Notes under the pieces: model-generated | Databases searched by the model: none | Seen by the model: only the letters and a program-made list of their open reading frames with translations | What the model was told of the DNA's origin: nothing | Assembly: GCA_034420775.1 (NCBI GenBank) | Contig: DAOUKZ010000245.1 | Location: forward strand, 1-34,051 | Reading direction: 5' to 3' | Length of the DNA stretch: 34,051 bases | Origin: DAOUKH01 sp034420775 | GTDB taxonomy: Bacteria; Chloroflexota; Dehalococcoidia; SHYB01 | Program-made: the position numbers and the translations under genes | Shown here: one piece after another, positions 7,194 through 14,547 of the stretch | Numbering within the stretch: position 1 is the stretch's first letter | Layout: the number at the start of each line of letters is the position of its first letter

Positions 7194-7829
7194 GTGCCGA
7201 TCGACCTGAAGAGCTACACCGACCCCAAGACCACCGCGATTCTCGTCTGCGACTCCGACGAATACCACCTCGCCCCGACCGGGCCGGTGGCCATTCCCGA
7301 GCTCCGCGACGTCGCCCTGCGAAAGGGCATCATCCCCAAGATGGCCAGACTCAACGACGCCGCGCGGCGGGCGGGGGTGAGGGTCTTCTACCGGCGCATG
7401 GCTCGCTGGCCCGGCAACGTCGGCGCGATGCACAACACGCCCCTGGGCAGGTCCCTCGAGCGCGGCGGGGGCCCCGACCTCACCCACGGCGCGCAGGCCA
7501 CCCGGATCATCCCCGAGCTCGCCCCACAACCCGGCGACTTCTACTACGAGATCTCCCACGGCGCGATGACCTCGTTCCACGACTCGGGGCTGGACAGCCT
7601 GCTCCGCAACATGGGCATCGAGACCGTCGTCCTCACCGGCGTCTCGGTCAACGTCGCCATCGTGGGGGCCGCCATCGAGGCGGTGAACCGCAACTTCAAG
7701 TGCATCGTTCCCGTCGACTGCGTCGCCGGCGTTCCCGAGGACTATGGCGACGCCGTGCTCCAGCACACCATACGGGCGCTCGCCGTCGTGACGGGTTCGG
7801 AGTCGATCGCCGCCGCGTGGGGCGTCTAG
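7194..7829 (+). CDS. Isochorismatase-fold protein lacking catalytic Lys and Cys
   Basis: This 211-aa protein has the alpha/beta fold and spacing of the isochorismatase/cysteine hydrolase family: AILVCDSDEYH (Asp20 in the place of the catalytic Asp), a middle segment DFYYEISHGAMTSFHDSGLD, and GIETVVLTGVSVNVAIVGAA. In the family the second motif normally carries Lys and the third GVxTNxC carries Cys. Here the equivalent positions read His122 and Ala155. PhzD- and EntB-type isochorismatases also lack the Cys but keep Asp and Lys. So the protein could hydrolyse by another route or be non-catalytic; the substrate is unknown. The GTG start is supported by AAGGAGG six bases upstream. Its stop codon shares the CTAG at 7826-7829 with the convergent ligase gene. 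Confidence 0.8.
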   Translation: MPIDLKSYTDPKTTAILVCDSDEYHLAPTGPVAIPELRDVALRKGIIPKMARLNDAARRAGVRVFYRRMARWPGNVGAMHNTPLGRSLERGGGPDLTHGAQATRIIPELAPQPGDFYYEISHGAMTSFHDSGLDSLLRNMGIETVVLTGVSVNVAIVGAAIEAVNRNFKCIVPVDCVAGVPEDYGDAVLQHTIRALAVVTGSESIAAAWGV

Positions 7830-8848
7830 CCGCGCCGCTTGGCACCGCGGACGCGCACCGGCGCGATGCTGTCGGCGGGCGTCATGTCGTTCCGAAGGCA
7901 GATGAAGCGCCCGAAGTGGAGCCGCCCGTCCGCCCCCGCCTCGCCGTACTCGATGTGCGCCACCACCGACGGCTCGCACCAGTAGAGGAGCTCGTGCACC
8001 TCCGGTGGATTGGCGAAGTGGGGCTCGTCGGACGCAACGCTTGAAAGCGTCCGCTGGAGCGCTTCGCGGTCTTCCGCCGAGAACCCGCCGGAGACCCCGC
8101 CGAGGTAGTGCAGCGCGCCGCCGTCGTACGCGCCGACGAGCAGCGTCTGGAACGGCTCCCTGGCGTCGGCACCGCCCATGGTGAAGCCTCCGATCACCAC
8201 GTCCGCCGTGCGCCGGTCGCTGATCTCGAGCCAGTCCTTGCTCACCGCGCCCATCCGGTAGCGGCTCGTCTTCACCTTGGCGAGCATGCCCTCGACCCCC
8301 AGGGCGCGCGCCGCCTCGAAGAAGACCGTCCCTTCCTCGTCGTGGTAGTACGCGGTCTGGACGGCGTCGTCCGGCGCCACAATCTCTTCCAGGATGCGCT
8401 TACGGTCCACGAGGGGAAGCCCGGTGACCGGACGGTAGCCGTTGTACAAAACGTCGCCGACGTGGAAGACGGGCGGGTCGAGGCCGGGCTCATCCTGGCC
8501 GCCGGTGATCAGCCGCATCGCCCGCGCGGGGTCGGAGCGACCCGCCGAGTCGCGGAACACGATCTCACCGTCGAGCACGACGCCGTCCATGCCGATGGCT
8601 TTCGTCAGGCGCCGCGCCAGCTCTGGCATGACGGCGGTGATGTCGCGGCCGCTGATGGTGCGGAAGACCGCCCGCCCCCGCACGATCGAGGCCATCACTC
8701 GGACGCAGCCCCACTTCGCCTCGAAGACGTAGCGCGGCGAGTCGAAGGGCTCGGCGGCAACGGCGGCGCGCATCGGGCGCGGCCGTTCGGGGAGTCCACC
8801 AAGGGGGAAGGCCAGTTGCCTGGCGGGGACGGAAGAAAAGGCGGTCAT
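7826..8848 (-). CDS. ATP-dependent DNA ligase homologue with atypical motifs
   Basis: The 340-aa protein aligns with the nucleotidyltransferase and OB domains of LigC/LigD-type ATP-dependent ligases. N-terminal MRAAVAAEPFDSPRYVFEAK leads to Lys45, the expected adenylated lysine. Motif III (VLDGEIVF), the segment around DVLYNGYRPVTGLPLVDRKR, and motif IV (GVEGMLAK) are recognisable. However motif I reads KWGCVR where the family has KxDGxR, and motif V reads DWLEIS where the family has WxKxK. These losses cast doubt on normal activity. No Ku, polymerase or phosphoesterase gene is adjacent. ATG 8848 is used; on the minus strand a TGGCATACT extended -10 at 8917-8909 is a possible promoter. Calling it a functional ligase is uncertain, but the family is clear. 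Confidence 0.8.
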   Translation of the reverse strand: MTAFSSVPARQLAFPLGGLPERPRPMRAAVAAEPFDSPRYVFEAKWGCVRVMASIVRGRAVFRTISGRDITAVMPELARRLTKAIGMDGVVLDGEIVFRDSAGRSDPARAMRLITGGQDEPGLDPPVFHVGDVLYNGYRPVTGLPLVDRKRILEEIVAPDDAVQTAYYHDEEGTVFFEAARALGVEGMLAKVKTSRYRMGAVSKDWLEISDRRTADVVIGGFTMGGADAREPFQTLLVGAYDGGALHYLGGVSGGFSAEDREALQRTLSSVASDEPHFANPPEVHELLYWCEPSVVAHIEYGEAGADGRLHFGRFICLRNDMTPADSIAPVRVRGAKRRG

Positions 8849-8967
8849 GCGCGCATAGCCTCAGCCGCAGGTGCCGAGACCGCCTCTCTCGATCCCTGAC
8901 GTGGCCCAGAGTATGCCACCTCCGGGCCGTTTGCGGTAGGGGGCGGCGTCGCGAGTTTCGGCCCCGG

Positions 8968-9333
8968 CTACGGCGCGTCGACGTCGCTGACCCGCACGTC
9001 CACGTGCCGGCGGGGGCGGGATCCGGGCCCCGGCGGGCGCATGAACACGGGCCGGGACGCCAGCAGCCCCTGACGGACGGCGATCAGGCTAACCGCGGCA
9101 AGGCCGACAAAGACGATGCCGTAGGCCAAGAACAGCCCCACGTAGACCGGTACGGCGGCGAGAACGGCGATGGGGCCGACGAGCGGGATGCCTCGGAATA
9201 CGGCTACCACCGCGGTCAGCCCCGTGAAGGCCGCCAGGAAGACACCGGTTATCGCGAGTCCGAGACCGACCGCGCCCCGAAGGACGGGGCCCCAGACGAA
9301 CCGCGTCCCCAATGAGCCCCGCGATTGGCTCAT
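8968..9333 (-). CDS. Small membrane protein of unknown function, coupled to uvrB
   Basis: This 121-aa protein has three hydrophobic segments (about residues 20-46, 50-70 and 71-87), a short N-terminal cytoplasmic-like region and a basic, Pro-rich tail. I do not recognise a family. Its ATG overlaps the uvrB stop by four bases (ATGA on the minus strand, 9330-9333), the same coupling used elsewhere in this genome, which supports it as a real gene. The 119 bases between its stop and the ligase gene on the same strand contain no further ORF. Confidence 0.65.
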   Translation of the reverse strand: MSQSRGSLGTRFVWGPVLRGAVGLGLAITGVFLAAFTGLTAVVAVFRGIPLVGPIAVLAAVPVYVGLFLAYGIVFVGLAAVSLIAVRQGLLASRPVFMRPPGPGSRPRRHVDVRVSDVDAP

Positions 9334-11423
9334 CGCTGCGGCCGCCGGCGGGACCGGCGCTGCGTCGGGTTCACCCGGTAGACCACCGGCTCTTTCGTGG
9401 TAACGGTGACGCCGACCTTCTCGCCTTGCTCGGGGATCCGAGCGTCGTCGTCCAGCACCATGGCCTTGCGCAGGTCCACGACTTGGTCGCGCAGCGCCGC
9501 CGCCTTCTCGAACTCCAGGTCGCGCGCCGCGTCCTTCATGCGGCGTCCCAGGTCCTTGATCAGCCGCGCCACCTGGTCGCGGGGCATCTCCCGCGTCGTC
9601 ACATAGGGCGCCTGCTCCTCGGCGATGGCCCGGACGCGGTCGGTGATGTCCTTGATCGACTTCTTGATCCCCTGCGGCGTGATGCCGTGTTGATGGTTGA
9701 AGTCTTCTTGCAGCCGCCGCCGCCGTTCCGTCTCGTCGATCGCCAGGCGCATCGAGTCCGTGACCATATCGGCGTACATGATCACGTGGCCTTCCTCGTG
9801 CCGCGCCGCCCGCCCGATCGTCTGGATCAGCGAGCTCCCCGACCGCAGGTAGCCCTCCTTGTCGGCGTCGAGGATGGCCACGAGGCTGACCTCGGGCAAA
9901 TCGAGCCCCTCGCGCAGCAAATTGATTCCCACCACAACGTCAAAGACGCCCAAACGAAGATCACGCAGAATCTCACTCCGCTCCAACGTGTCCACCTCCG
10001 AGTGGAGGTACTGCGTTTTGATCCCCATCTCTTTCAGATAGTCCGCAAGTTCCTCCGCCATCCGCTTCGTCAGCGTGGTGATGAGGACCCGCTCCTTGCG
10101 CTCGACGCGGACTTGAACCTCCCGCATCAGGTCGTCGATCTGGCCCTGCGTCGGCTTGACCTGCACCGTTGGGTCGAGCAGCCCTGTCGGCCGGATGACC
10201 TGCTCGACCACCTGCTGGCTCACCTCGAACTCGTAGGGCCCCGGCGTGGCGGAGACGAAGACCGCCTGCGCGATGTGCTCGTCGAACTCGTCATAGCTCC
10301 AGGGCCGGTTGTCCAACGCGGAGGGCAGGCGGAAGCCGAACTCGACGAGGGTGCGCTTCCGCGATTGGTCGCCGTGGTACATCCCGCGCACCTGGGGAAT
10401 CGTCATGTGGGACTCGTCGACGAACAGGAGGAAATCGTCGGGGAAGTAGTCGAGGAGGGTCGAGGGGCGGCTGCCCGCGGCGCGGCGCGCCAGGTGCCGA
10501 GAGTAGTTCTCGATCCCTGAGCAATAGCCGCTCTCACGCAGCATTTCGAGGTCGTACTTGGTGCGCTGCTCCAGGCGCGCCGCTTCGAGCACCTTGCCCT
10601 GACGCTCCAGGTCGGCCAGCCGCTCTTCCAGCTCCGTCTCGACATCGCTCATCGCTGCGGCGAGCTTGTCGGCCGGTGTGACGAAGTGCTTCGCGGGATA
10701 GATCTCGACGATGTCGCGGTCGCCCAGGATTTCGCCGGTCAGCGGTTCGAGCTCGGTGATGCGTTCGACCTCGTCGCCCCAGAACTCGATGCGGAGCGCC
10801 AGGTCTTCGTAGGCCGGCTGGATCTCCAGCGTGTCGCCGCGAAGGCGGAAGCGACCCCGCGTGGGATCGAGGTCGTTACGCTCGTATTGCATGTCGATGA
10901 GCTGGCGGATCACCTTGCCGCGCCGCGCCGACCCGCCGCGTTCGAGCCGCACGCGGAAGTTGGCGTACTCCTCCGGCGAGCCCAGGCCGTAGATGCAGGA
11001 GACCGAGGCGACGATCAGCACGTCCTCGCGGGTCAGCAGCGCGCGCGTCGCGGCGTGGCGCAGCTTGTCGATCTCCTCGTTGATGTCGGCATCCTTCTCG
11101 ATGTAGGTGTCCGACCGCGGAATGTAGGCTTCCGGCTGGTAGTAGTCGTAGTAGGAGACGAAGTACTCGACGGCGTTCTCGGGAAAGAACTCCTTGAACT
11201 CGGTGGCGAGCTGCGCCGCGAGCGTCTTGTTGTGGGCGATGACCAGCGTGGGGCGCTGCACCCGCTCCACCACGTTCGCCATGGTGAACGTCTTGCCCGA
11301 CCCAGTCACGCCGAGCAGCGTCTGGTACCGGTCGCCGCGATTGACGCCCTCGACCAACAGGTCGACCGCCTGCGGCTGGTCGCCGGTCATCTTGAACTCA
11401 GAGACGATCTTGAACGGCGGCAT
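9330..11423 (-). CDS. uvrB: Excinuclease ABC subunit UvrB
   Basis: UvrB is the damage-verifying helicase-like subunit of nucleotide excision repair; it takes over from UvrA and recruits UvrC. The 697-aa protein shows Walker A GVTGSGKT (residues 38-45), the beta-hairpin segment YYDYYQPEAYIPRSDTYIEK, LFVDESHMTIPQ for Walker B, SATPGPYE, VLITTLTKRMAEELADYL, the late helicase motifs GINLLREGLDLPEVSLV and QTIGRAARH, and a C-terminal UVR motif (about 640-675) that contacts UvrC. ATG 11423 gives MPPFKIVSEF, the usual UvrB beginning; an upstream in-frame extension overlaps the preceding gene and is rejected. It lies 16 bases after the NTase-HEPN gene and is coupled to a membrane protein. Confidence 0.97.
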   Translation of the reverse strand: MPPFKIVSEFKMTGDQPQAVDLLVEGVNRGDRYQTLLGVTGSGKTFTMANVVERVQRPTLVIAHNKTLAAQLATEFKEFFPENAVEYFVSYYDYYQPEAYIPRSDTYIEKDADINEEIDKLRHAATRALLTREDVLIVASVSCIYGLGSPEEYANFRVRLERGGSARRGKVIRQLIDMQYERNDLDPTRGRFRLRGDTLEIQPAYEDLALRIEFWGDEVERITELEPLTGEILGDRDIVEIYPAKHFVTPADKLAAAMSDVETELEERLADLERQGKVLEAARLEQRTKYDLEMLRESGYCSGIENYSRHLARRAAGSRPSTLLDYFPDDFLLFVDESHMTIPQVRGMYHGDQSRKRTLVEFGFRLPSALDNRPWSYDEFDEHIAQAVFVSATPGPYEFEVSQQVVEQVIRPTGLLDPTVQVKPTQGQIDDLMREVQVRVERKERVLITTLTKRMAEELADYLKEMGIKTQYLHSEVDTLERSEILRDLRLGVFDVVVGINLLREGLDLPEVSLVAILDADKEGYLRSGSSLIQTIGRAARHEEGHVIMYADMVTDSMRLAIDETERRRRLQEDFNHQHGITPQGIKKSIKDITDRVRAIAEEQAPYVTTREMPRDQVARLIKDLGRRMKDAARDLEFEKAAALRDQVVDLRKAMVLDDDARIPEQGEKVGVTVTTKEPVVYRVNPTQRRSRRRPQR

Positions 11424-11439
11424 GACTCGGCCGACTGCC

Positions 11440-12237
11440 CTATTCTTGCCTTGGCGGCACAATGGCGCGCACGGCGCCGAGCAACGTCTCCGCCCCGGAG
11501 ACCGCGGCGCGGGCCTCGTCTTCCGTGAAAGAGCTGCGCGAACGCGGCGCCGGGGCGTTCGGGTAGCGCGTGTTGGTGCAGTACGGGTCCATTCGCTCCA
11601 TGTCACCCCGCGACGCCTCGATCTGCGGATAGTCGCCGACGAGCGCTTCGAACAAGACTTCAAGCGAATGCTCGCGAACGCGCCGGTCGCCGCGATGGTA
11701 GGCCAGTCCCTTCAGTGCCTTCTCCGCGGCCTGCTGCGCGTTGAAGCAGGCAAGGGCGAACATCCCGTTCTCAAGCAGCAGGCGGGCCGCGTCGAGGTCG
11801 CCGGCGGCATCCTCGATCCACTCGGTTCCCTCGCCCGCCCAGTACTCGCCCCGCTCCTCGGCAATGACCGCCTCCCGCACCATGCGGTCGAGGGCGTAGG
11901 GTTGCGAGCCACGCTCAAATATCTGGACACCCTCAGCCAGGGCTTGCACGACGAACCGGCGCCGCGATGCGACCGCCTCCCGGACCTCCTCCGGGGTGTA
12001 CGGAAAGACATCGGCGGGCCAAGCGCAGGCCTTTCGGACCTCCCCGAAATCCAGGTAGCGGTGGCGCATCGGCTTGTCCGACTCCGCCACGACGAGAAGG
12101 TCGACGTCGCTCGCTTCCGTCGCCTTGCCCGTCGCCAGTGATCCGATGACGTAGGCCCGCAGGACCCCGGCTCGCTCCAGGGTGGGCGCGAGGCGGACGC
12201 GCAGGGCGTCTATGGTCGGCAGGCTCTTCGTCGTCAC
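11440..12237 (-). CDS. Nucleotidyltransferase (MNT)-HEPN fusion protein
   Basis: The 265-aa protein joins two domains that are often separate genes in MNT-HEPN toxin-antitoxin pairs. The N-terminal minimal nucleotidyltransferase has the complete GSx10DxD motif (Gly32-Ser33, Asp44, Asp46 in SDVDLLVV). The C-terminal part from about residue 138 is a HEPN domain of the PF05168 type: AGDLDAARLLLENGMFALAC, FNAQQAAEKALKGLAYHRG, a basic stretch ending EHSLEVL and a late TRYPNAP. In two-gene systems MNT adenylylates HEPN and blocks its RNase activity, so here inhibition could be internal. Many such fusions have no proven toxin role. GTG 12237 is used; a TACAAT -10 lies just upstream (12257-12252). 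It precedes uvrB by 16 bases. Confidence 0.8.
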   Translation of the reverse strand: MTTKSLPTIDALRVRLAPTLERAGVLRAYVIGSLATGKATEASDVDLLVVAESDKPMRHRYLDFGEVRKACAWPADVFPYTPEEVREAVASRRRFVVQALAEGVQIFERGSQPYALDRMVREAVIAEERGEYWAGEGTEWIEDAAGDLDAARLLLENGMFALACFNAQQAAEKALKGLAYHRGDRRVREHSLEVLFEALVGDYPQIEASRGDMERMDPYCTNTRYPNAPAPRSRSSFTEDEARAAVSGAETLLGAVRAIVPPRQE

Positions 12238-12251
12238 CGGTGCGGTCTCCG

Positions 12252-12257
12252 ATTGTA
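12252..12257 (-). promoter_or_regulatory. -10 box for NTase-HEPN/uvrB unit
   Basis: TACAAT on the minus strand, 14 bases before the GTG at 12237. No clear -35 is seen. It may drive the NTase-HEPN, uvrB and membrane-protein genes. Confidence 0.4.
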
Positions 12258-12282
12258 GTCTAGCAACGCGGGGTGGGACGCG

Positions 12283-12492
12283 TTAGCCGTCCTTGACGAT
12301 CATCACGGAGGTGGCCTTCACCACCGCCGCGGCGCGGTCGCCCTCCTTGAGGCCGAGCTCGCGGGCGGCCTCCGCGCTGATGAGCGACACCACGTGGTTG
12401 TCGCCGACCTTGAGGTCGATCTGCGCCAGAAGCCCCTCGATGCGGACGCCGGTCACGACGCCGGGAAGCCGGTTGCGGGCGCTGCTCTTCAT
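12283..12492 (-). CDS. Molbindin: single Mop/TOBE-domain molybdate-binding protein
   Basis: This 69-aa protein is one complete Mop domain and nothing else. It shows SARNRLPGVVTGVRIEGLLA, VSLISAEAARELGLKEGD and VVKATSVMIVKDG, the regular order of molbindins, which assemble into oligomers and bind molybdate or tungstate at subunit interfaces. The ATG at 12492 overlaps the stop of the upstream HTH gene (ATGA), so the two proteins should be made together in similar amount. The modABC importer lies divergently 80 bases beyond that HTH gene. In E. coli ModE the same domain is fused to a DNA-binding domain; here it appears split off. A much longer in-frame ORF upstream overlaps the HTH gene and is a shadow. 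Confidence 0.9.
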   Translation of the reverse strand: MKSSARNRLPGVVTGVRIEGLLAQIDLKVGDNHVVSLISAEAARELGLKEGDRAAAVVKATSVMIVKDG

Positions 12493-12848
12493 CGTTGCTC
12501 CTCTTCTCCGGGACGCGGCTGCATGATTTCGGGCTCGGCGATGGCGAAGGCGGCGGTCAACGCGAGGCGCGCCTGCCGGTCGCGCGGGTCGACGCCGGTG
12601 AGCGCCTCGACGCGCTGCAGCCGGTAGCTCACGCTGTTCCGGTGGAGGAAGAGCGCCTCGGCGGTGGACTGGAGGTTGCCCCCGAGCGCGATGAACGTGC
12701 GGAGCGTGGACGCCAGGTCGGACTGGGTGCGCTCGTCGTATTCCCTGATCGGGGCCAACAGGCGGCACAGGGCCGCGCGGACCTCCCGCCGCCCTTCGAC
12801 CGATTCCAGGGCCCCCGCCAGCGCTTCGATCGCCTCCACGCCGCCCAT
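12489..12848 (-). CDS. Stand-alone PucR/CdaR-type HTH regulator next to mod genes
   Basis: The 119-aa protein consists of a short helical N-terminus and a C-terminal PucR-type HTH domain (HTH_30): TLRTFIALGGNLQSTAEALF, LHRNSVSYRLQRVEALTGVD and RLALTAAFAIAEP. Usual PucR/CdaR regulators carry a large N-terminal sensing domain, which is absent. The gene is coupled by a 4-nt overlap to the molbindin gene and is divergent from modA, with 80 bases between starts. I infer that it represses or activates the mod operon, with molybdate status delivered by the molbindin. ATG 12848 is used; a GTG at 12839, seven bases after a TACCAT -10-like box, would suit a leaderless start. An extension to 12911 is possible but unlikely. 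Confidence 0.85.
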   Translation of the reverse strand: MGGVEAIEALAGALESVEGRREVRAALCRLLAPIREYDERTQSDLASTLRTFIALGGNLQSTAEALFLHRNSVSYRLQRVEALTGVDPRDRQARLALTAAFAIAEPEIMQPRPGEEEQR

Positions 12849-12916
12849 GGTAGCAGAGCGGCACTTGGCTCCCCTTCTTTGTGCGCTTCGCCGGTGTCGC
12901 CGGGCCCGCACGCCGC

Positions 12917-12922
12917 TAGCAT
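12917..12922 (+). promoter_or_regulatory. -10 box of modA, leaderless type
   Basis: TAGCAT ends six bases before the modA ATG at 12929, so transcription should begin at or next to the start codon. No ribosome site is seen. The short region shared with the divergent HTH gene (12849-12928) would hold the operator. Confidence 0.5.
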
Positions 12923-12928
12923 CGACGC

Positions 12929-13750
12929 ATGCGCCGCAAGACGACTAGGCCATTCCGCCTCGCCGCATGGGTGGGCGCGGTCGTCGCCGCCATGCTCGCC
13001 CTCGCGGCCTGCGGCTCACCGGACGGCGAGCGCACCGTGACCGTCTTCGCCGCCGCTTCGCTGACCGAGGTCTTCAACGAGATGGGCCGCGAGTTCGAAC
13101 GCCGCAACGAAGGCGTCGAAGTTCGGCTCTCCTATCAGGCAAGCTCCACGCTGCGCATCCAGCTCGAGCAGGGCGCCGAGGCCGACGTCTTCGCCTCCGC
13201 CGACGAATTCAACATGGACCTTGCCGCGGACGCCGGCGTCATCTCCGGCGACCCCGTCGTCTTCGCACGGAACCGGCTCGCCGTCATCGTTCCGCGTGAC
13301 GCGGGCCAGGTCCGCGACCTCGCCGACCTCGCCGCTCCCGGCCTGCGCGTCGTCGCCGGCGACGACGCGACACCCTTCGGGCGCTACACCAACATGGCCT
13401 TCGAGCGTCTGGCCGCCGACCCTGAGTTCGGCCCCGACTTCCGCGACGCCGTCGTGGGCAACATCGTCTCAAAGGAGGCGAATGTCCGGCGCGCCGTCGC
13501 CAAGGTCGAGATCGGCGAGGCCGACGCCGCTCTGGCCTACGTCACCGACACCGGCGGCGCCGGGCGCGGCGACCTCGTCCCCATTCCCATCCCCGAGCGG
13601 TACAGCGGCCCGATCCGCTACCCCATCGCCGTGGTGGACGGCGCTGCGTCGCCGGGCCTGGCGGAGGACTTCATCGCCTTCATTCTGTCCGAGGAGAGCC
13701 GCGCCATCCTTCAACGGCACAACTTCCTCCCGCCGGACGGGGGCATCTGA
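12929..13750 (+). CDS. modA: Molybdate-binding lipoprotein ModA
   Basis: ModA captures molybdate (or tungstate) outside the membrane for the ModBC importer. The 273-aa protein has a lipoprotein signal with the lipobox LAAC (Cys28). The mature part starts with VTVFAAASLTEVFNEMGREF, the AASL oxyanion-binding signature, then VRLSYQASSTLRIQLEQGAE, ADVFASADEFNM, RNRLAVIVPRD, a loop with VSKEANVRRAVAKVEIGEAD and a C-terminal DFIAFILSEESRAILQRHNF, all typical. The gene is probably transcribed from a -10 box directly upstream. Its stop is followed two bases later by the modB GTG. Confidence 0.93.
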   Translation: MRRKTTRPFRLAAWVGAVVAAMLALAACGSPDGERTVTVFAAASLTEVFNEMGREFERRNEGVEVRLSYQASSTLRIQLEQGAEADVFASADEFNMDLAADAGVISGDPVVFARNRLAVIVPRDAGQVRDLADLAAPGLRVVAGDDATPFGRYTNMAFERLAADPEFGPDFRDAVVGNIVSKEANVRRAVAKVEIGEADAALAYVTDTGGAGRGDLVPIPIPERYSGPIRYPIAVVDGAASPGLAEDFIAFILSEESRAILQRHNFLPPDGGI

Positions 13751-13752
13751 TC

Positions 13753-14547
13753 GTGGACGGGACGCGCTTGGGCCGAAGCTGGCTGGTCGCGGGCGGCGGA
13801 CTCGCCGGCCTTTACCTCCTCTTCATCTCGCTGCCGCTCATCGTCATGGTCGTGCGCGGCGTCGGCGAGGAGGGCTTCTGGGCCAGCCTCGGCGAGGGGT
13901 TCGTCCTCGACGCCCTCCGCCTCTCCCTGGCGACCAGCGGGATCGCGGTCGCCATCACCGCCGTGCTGGGCACGCCCGCGGCCTTCTTCCTCGCCCGCGG
14001 CCGCTTCCCCGGCCACAGCATCGTCGACGCGCTCCTCGAGCTCCCGATCGTGCTCCCGCCCGCCGTCGCCGGCCTTGCGATGCTCATGGCCTTCGGACGC
14101 ACCGGCCCGCTGGGAGAACTGGGCGGCTCGCTCGCCTTCACCACCACCGCCGTCGTCATGTCCCAGATCTTCGTCTCCGCCCCCTTCTTCATCCGCTCCG
14201 CCCGCGTCGGCTTCGAGGCCATCGACGACGAGATCGAGGGCATTGCGCAGACGCTCGGAGCAACGCCGTTCGCCGTCTTCTGGCGCGTCTCGGTCCCGTT
14301 GGCGGGCCGCGCCCTGGTAACCGGACTGGTCATCGCGTGGGCGCGCGCCATCGCCGAGTTCGGGGCCACCATCATGTTCGCCGGCAGCCTGCAGGGAAAG
14401 ACGCAGACCATGCCCCTGGCCGTCCTCGCCGCCCTAGAATCCGATCTCGGCGCGGCCCTCGCCCTGGCCGCCGTCATGCTCGTCATGGCCCTTGGCGTCC
14501 TCCTCGCCGTGCGCTGGCTGGCGGGAAGGAGCGGCGCCGATGCTTGA
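13753..14547 (+). CDS. modB: Molybdate ABC transporter permease ModB
   Basis: The 264-aa inner-membrane subunit has about six transmembrane segments, starting with LVAGGGLAGLYLLFISLPLI. Family motifs include LGTPAAFFLARGRFPG, LLELPIVLPPAVAGLAMLMA, the EAA loop LGATPFAVFWRVSVPLAGRA and ARAIAEFGATIMFAGSLQGK, which is characteristic of ModB. The GTG at 13753 lies two bases after the modA stop. The end of the gene overlaps modC by eight bases. No extra domain is present. Confidence 0.93.
   Translation: MDGTRLGRSWLVAGGGLAGLYLLFISLPLIVMVVRGVGEEGFWASLGEGFVLDALRLSLATSGIAVAITAVLGTPAAFFLARGRFPGHSIVDALLELPIVLPPAVAGLAMLMAFGRTGPLGELGGSLAFTTTAVVMSQIFVSAPFFIRSARVGFEAIDDEIEGIAQTLGATPFAVFWRVSVPLAGRALVTGLVIAWARAIAEFGATIMFAGSLQGKTQTMPLAVLAALESDLGAALALAAVMLVMALGVLLAVRWLAGRSGADA

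Noticed and set aside
9312..10520. 402-aa plus-strand ORF opposite uvrB
   Set aside because: It mirrors the UvrB reading frame and has no recognisable domain.
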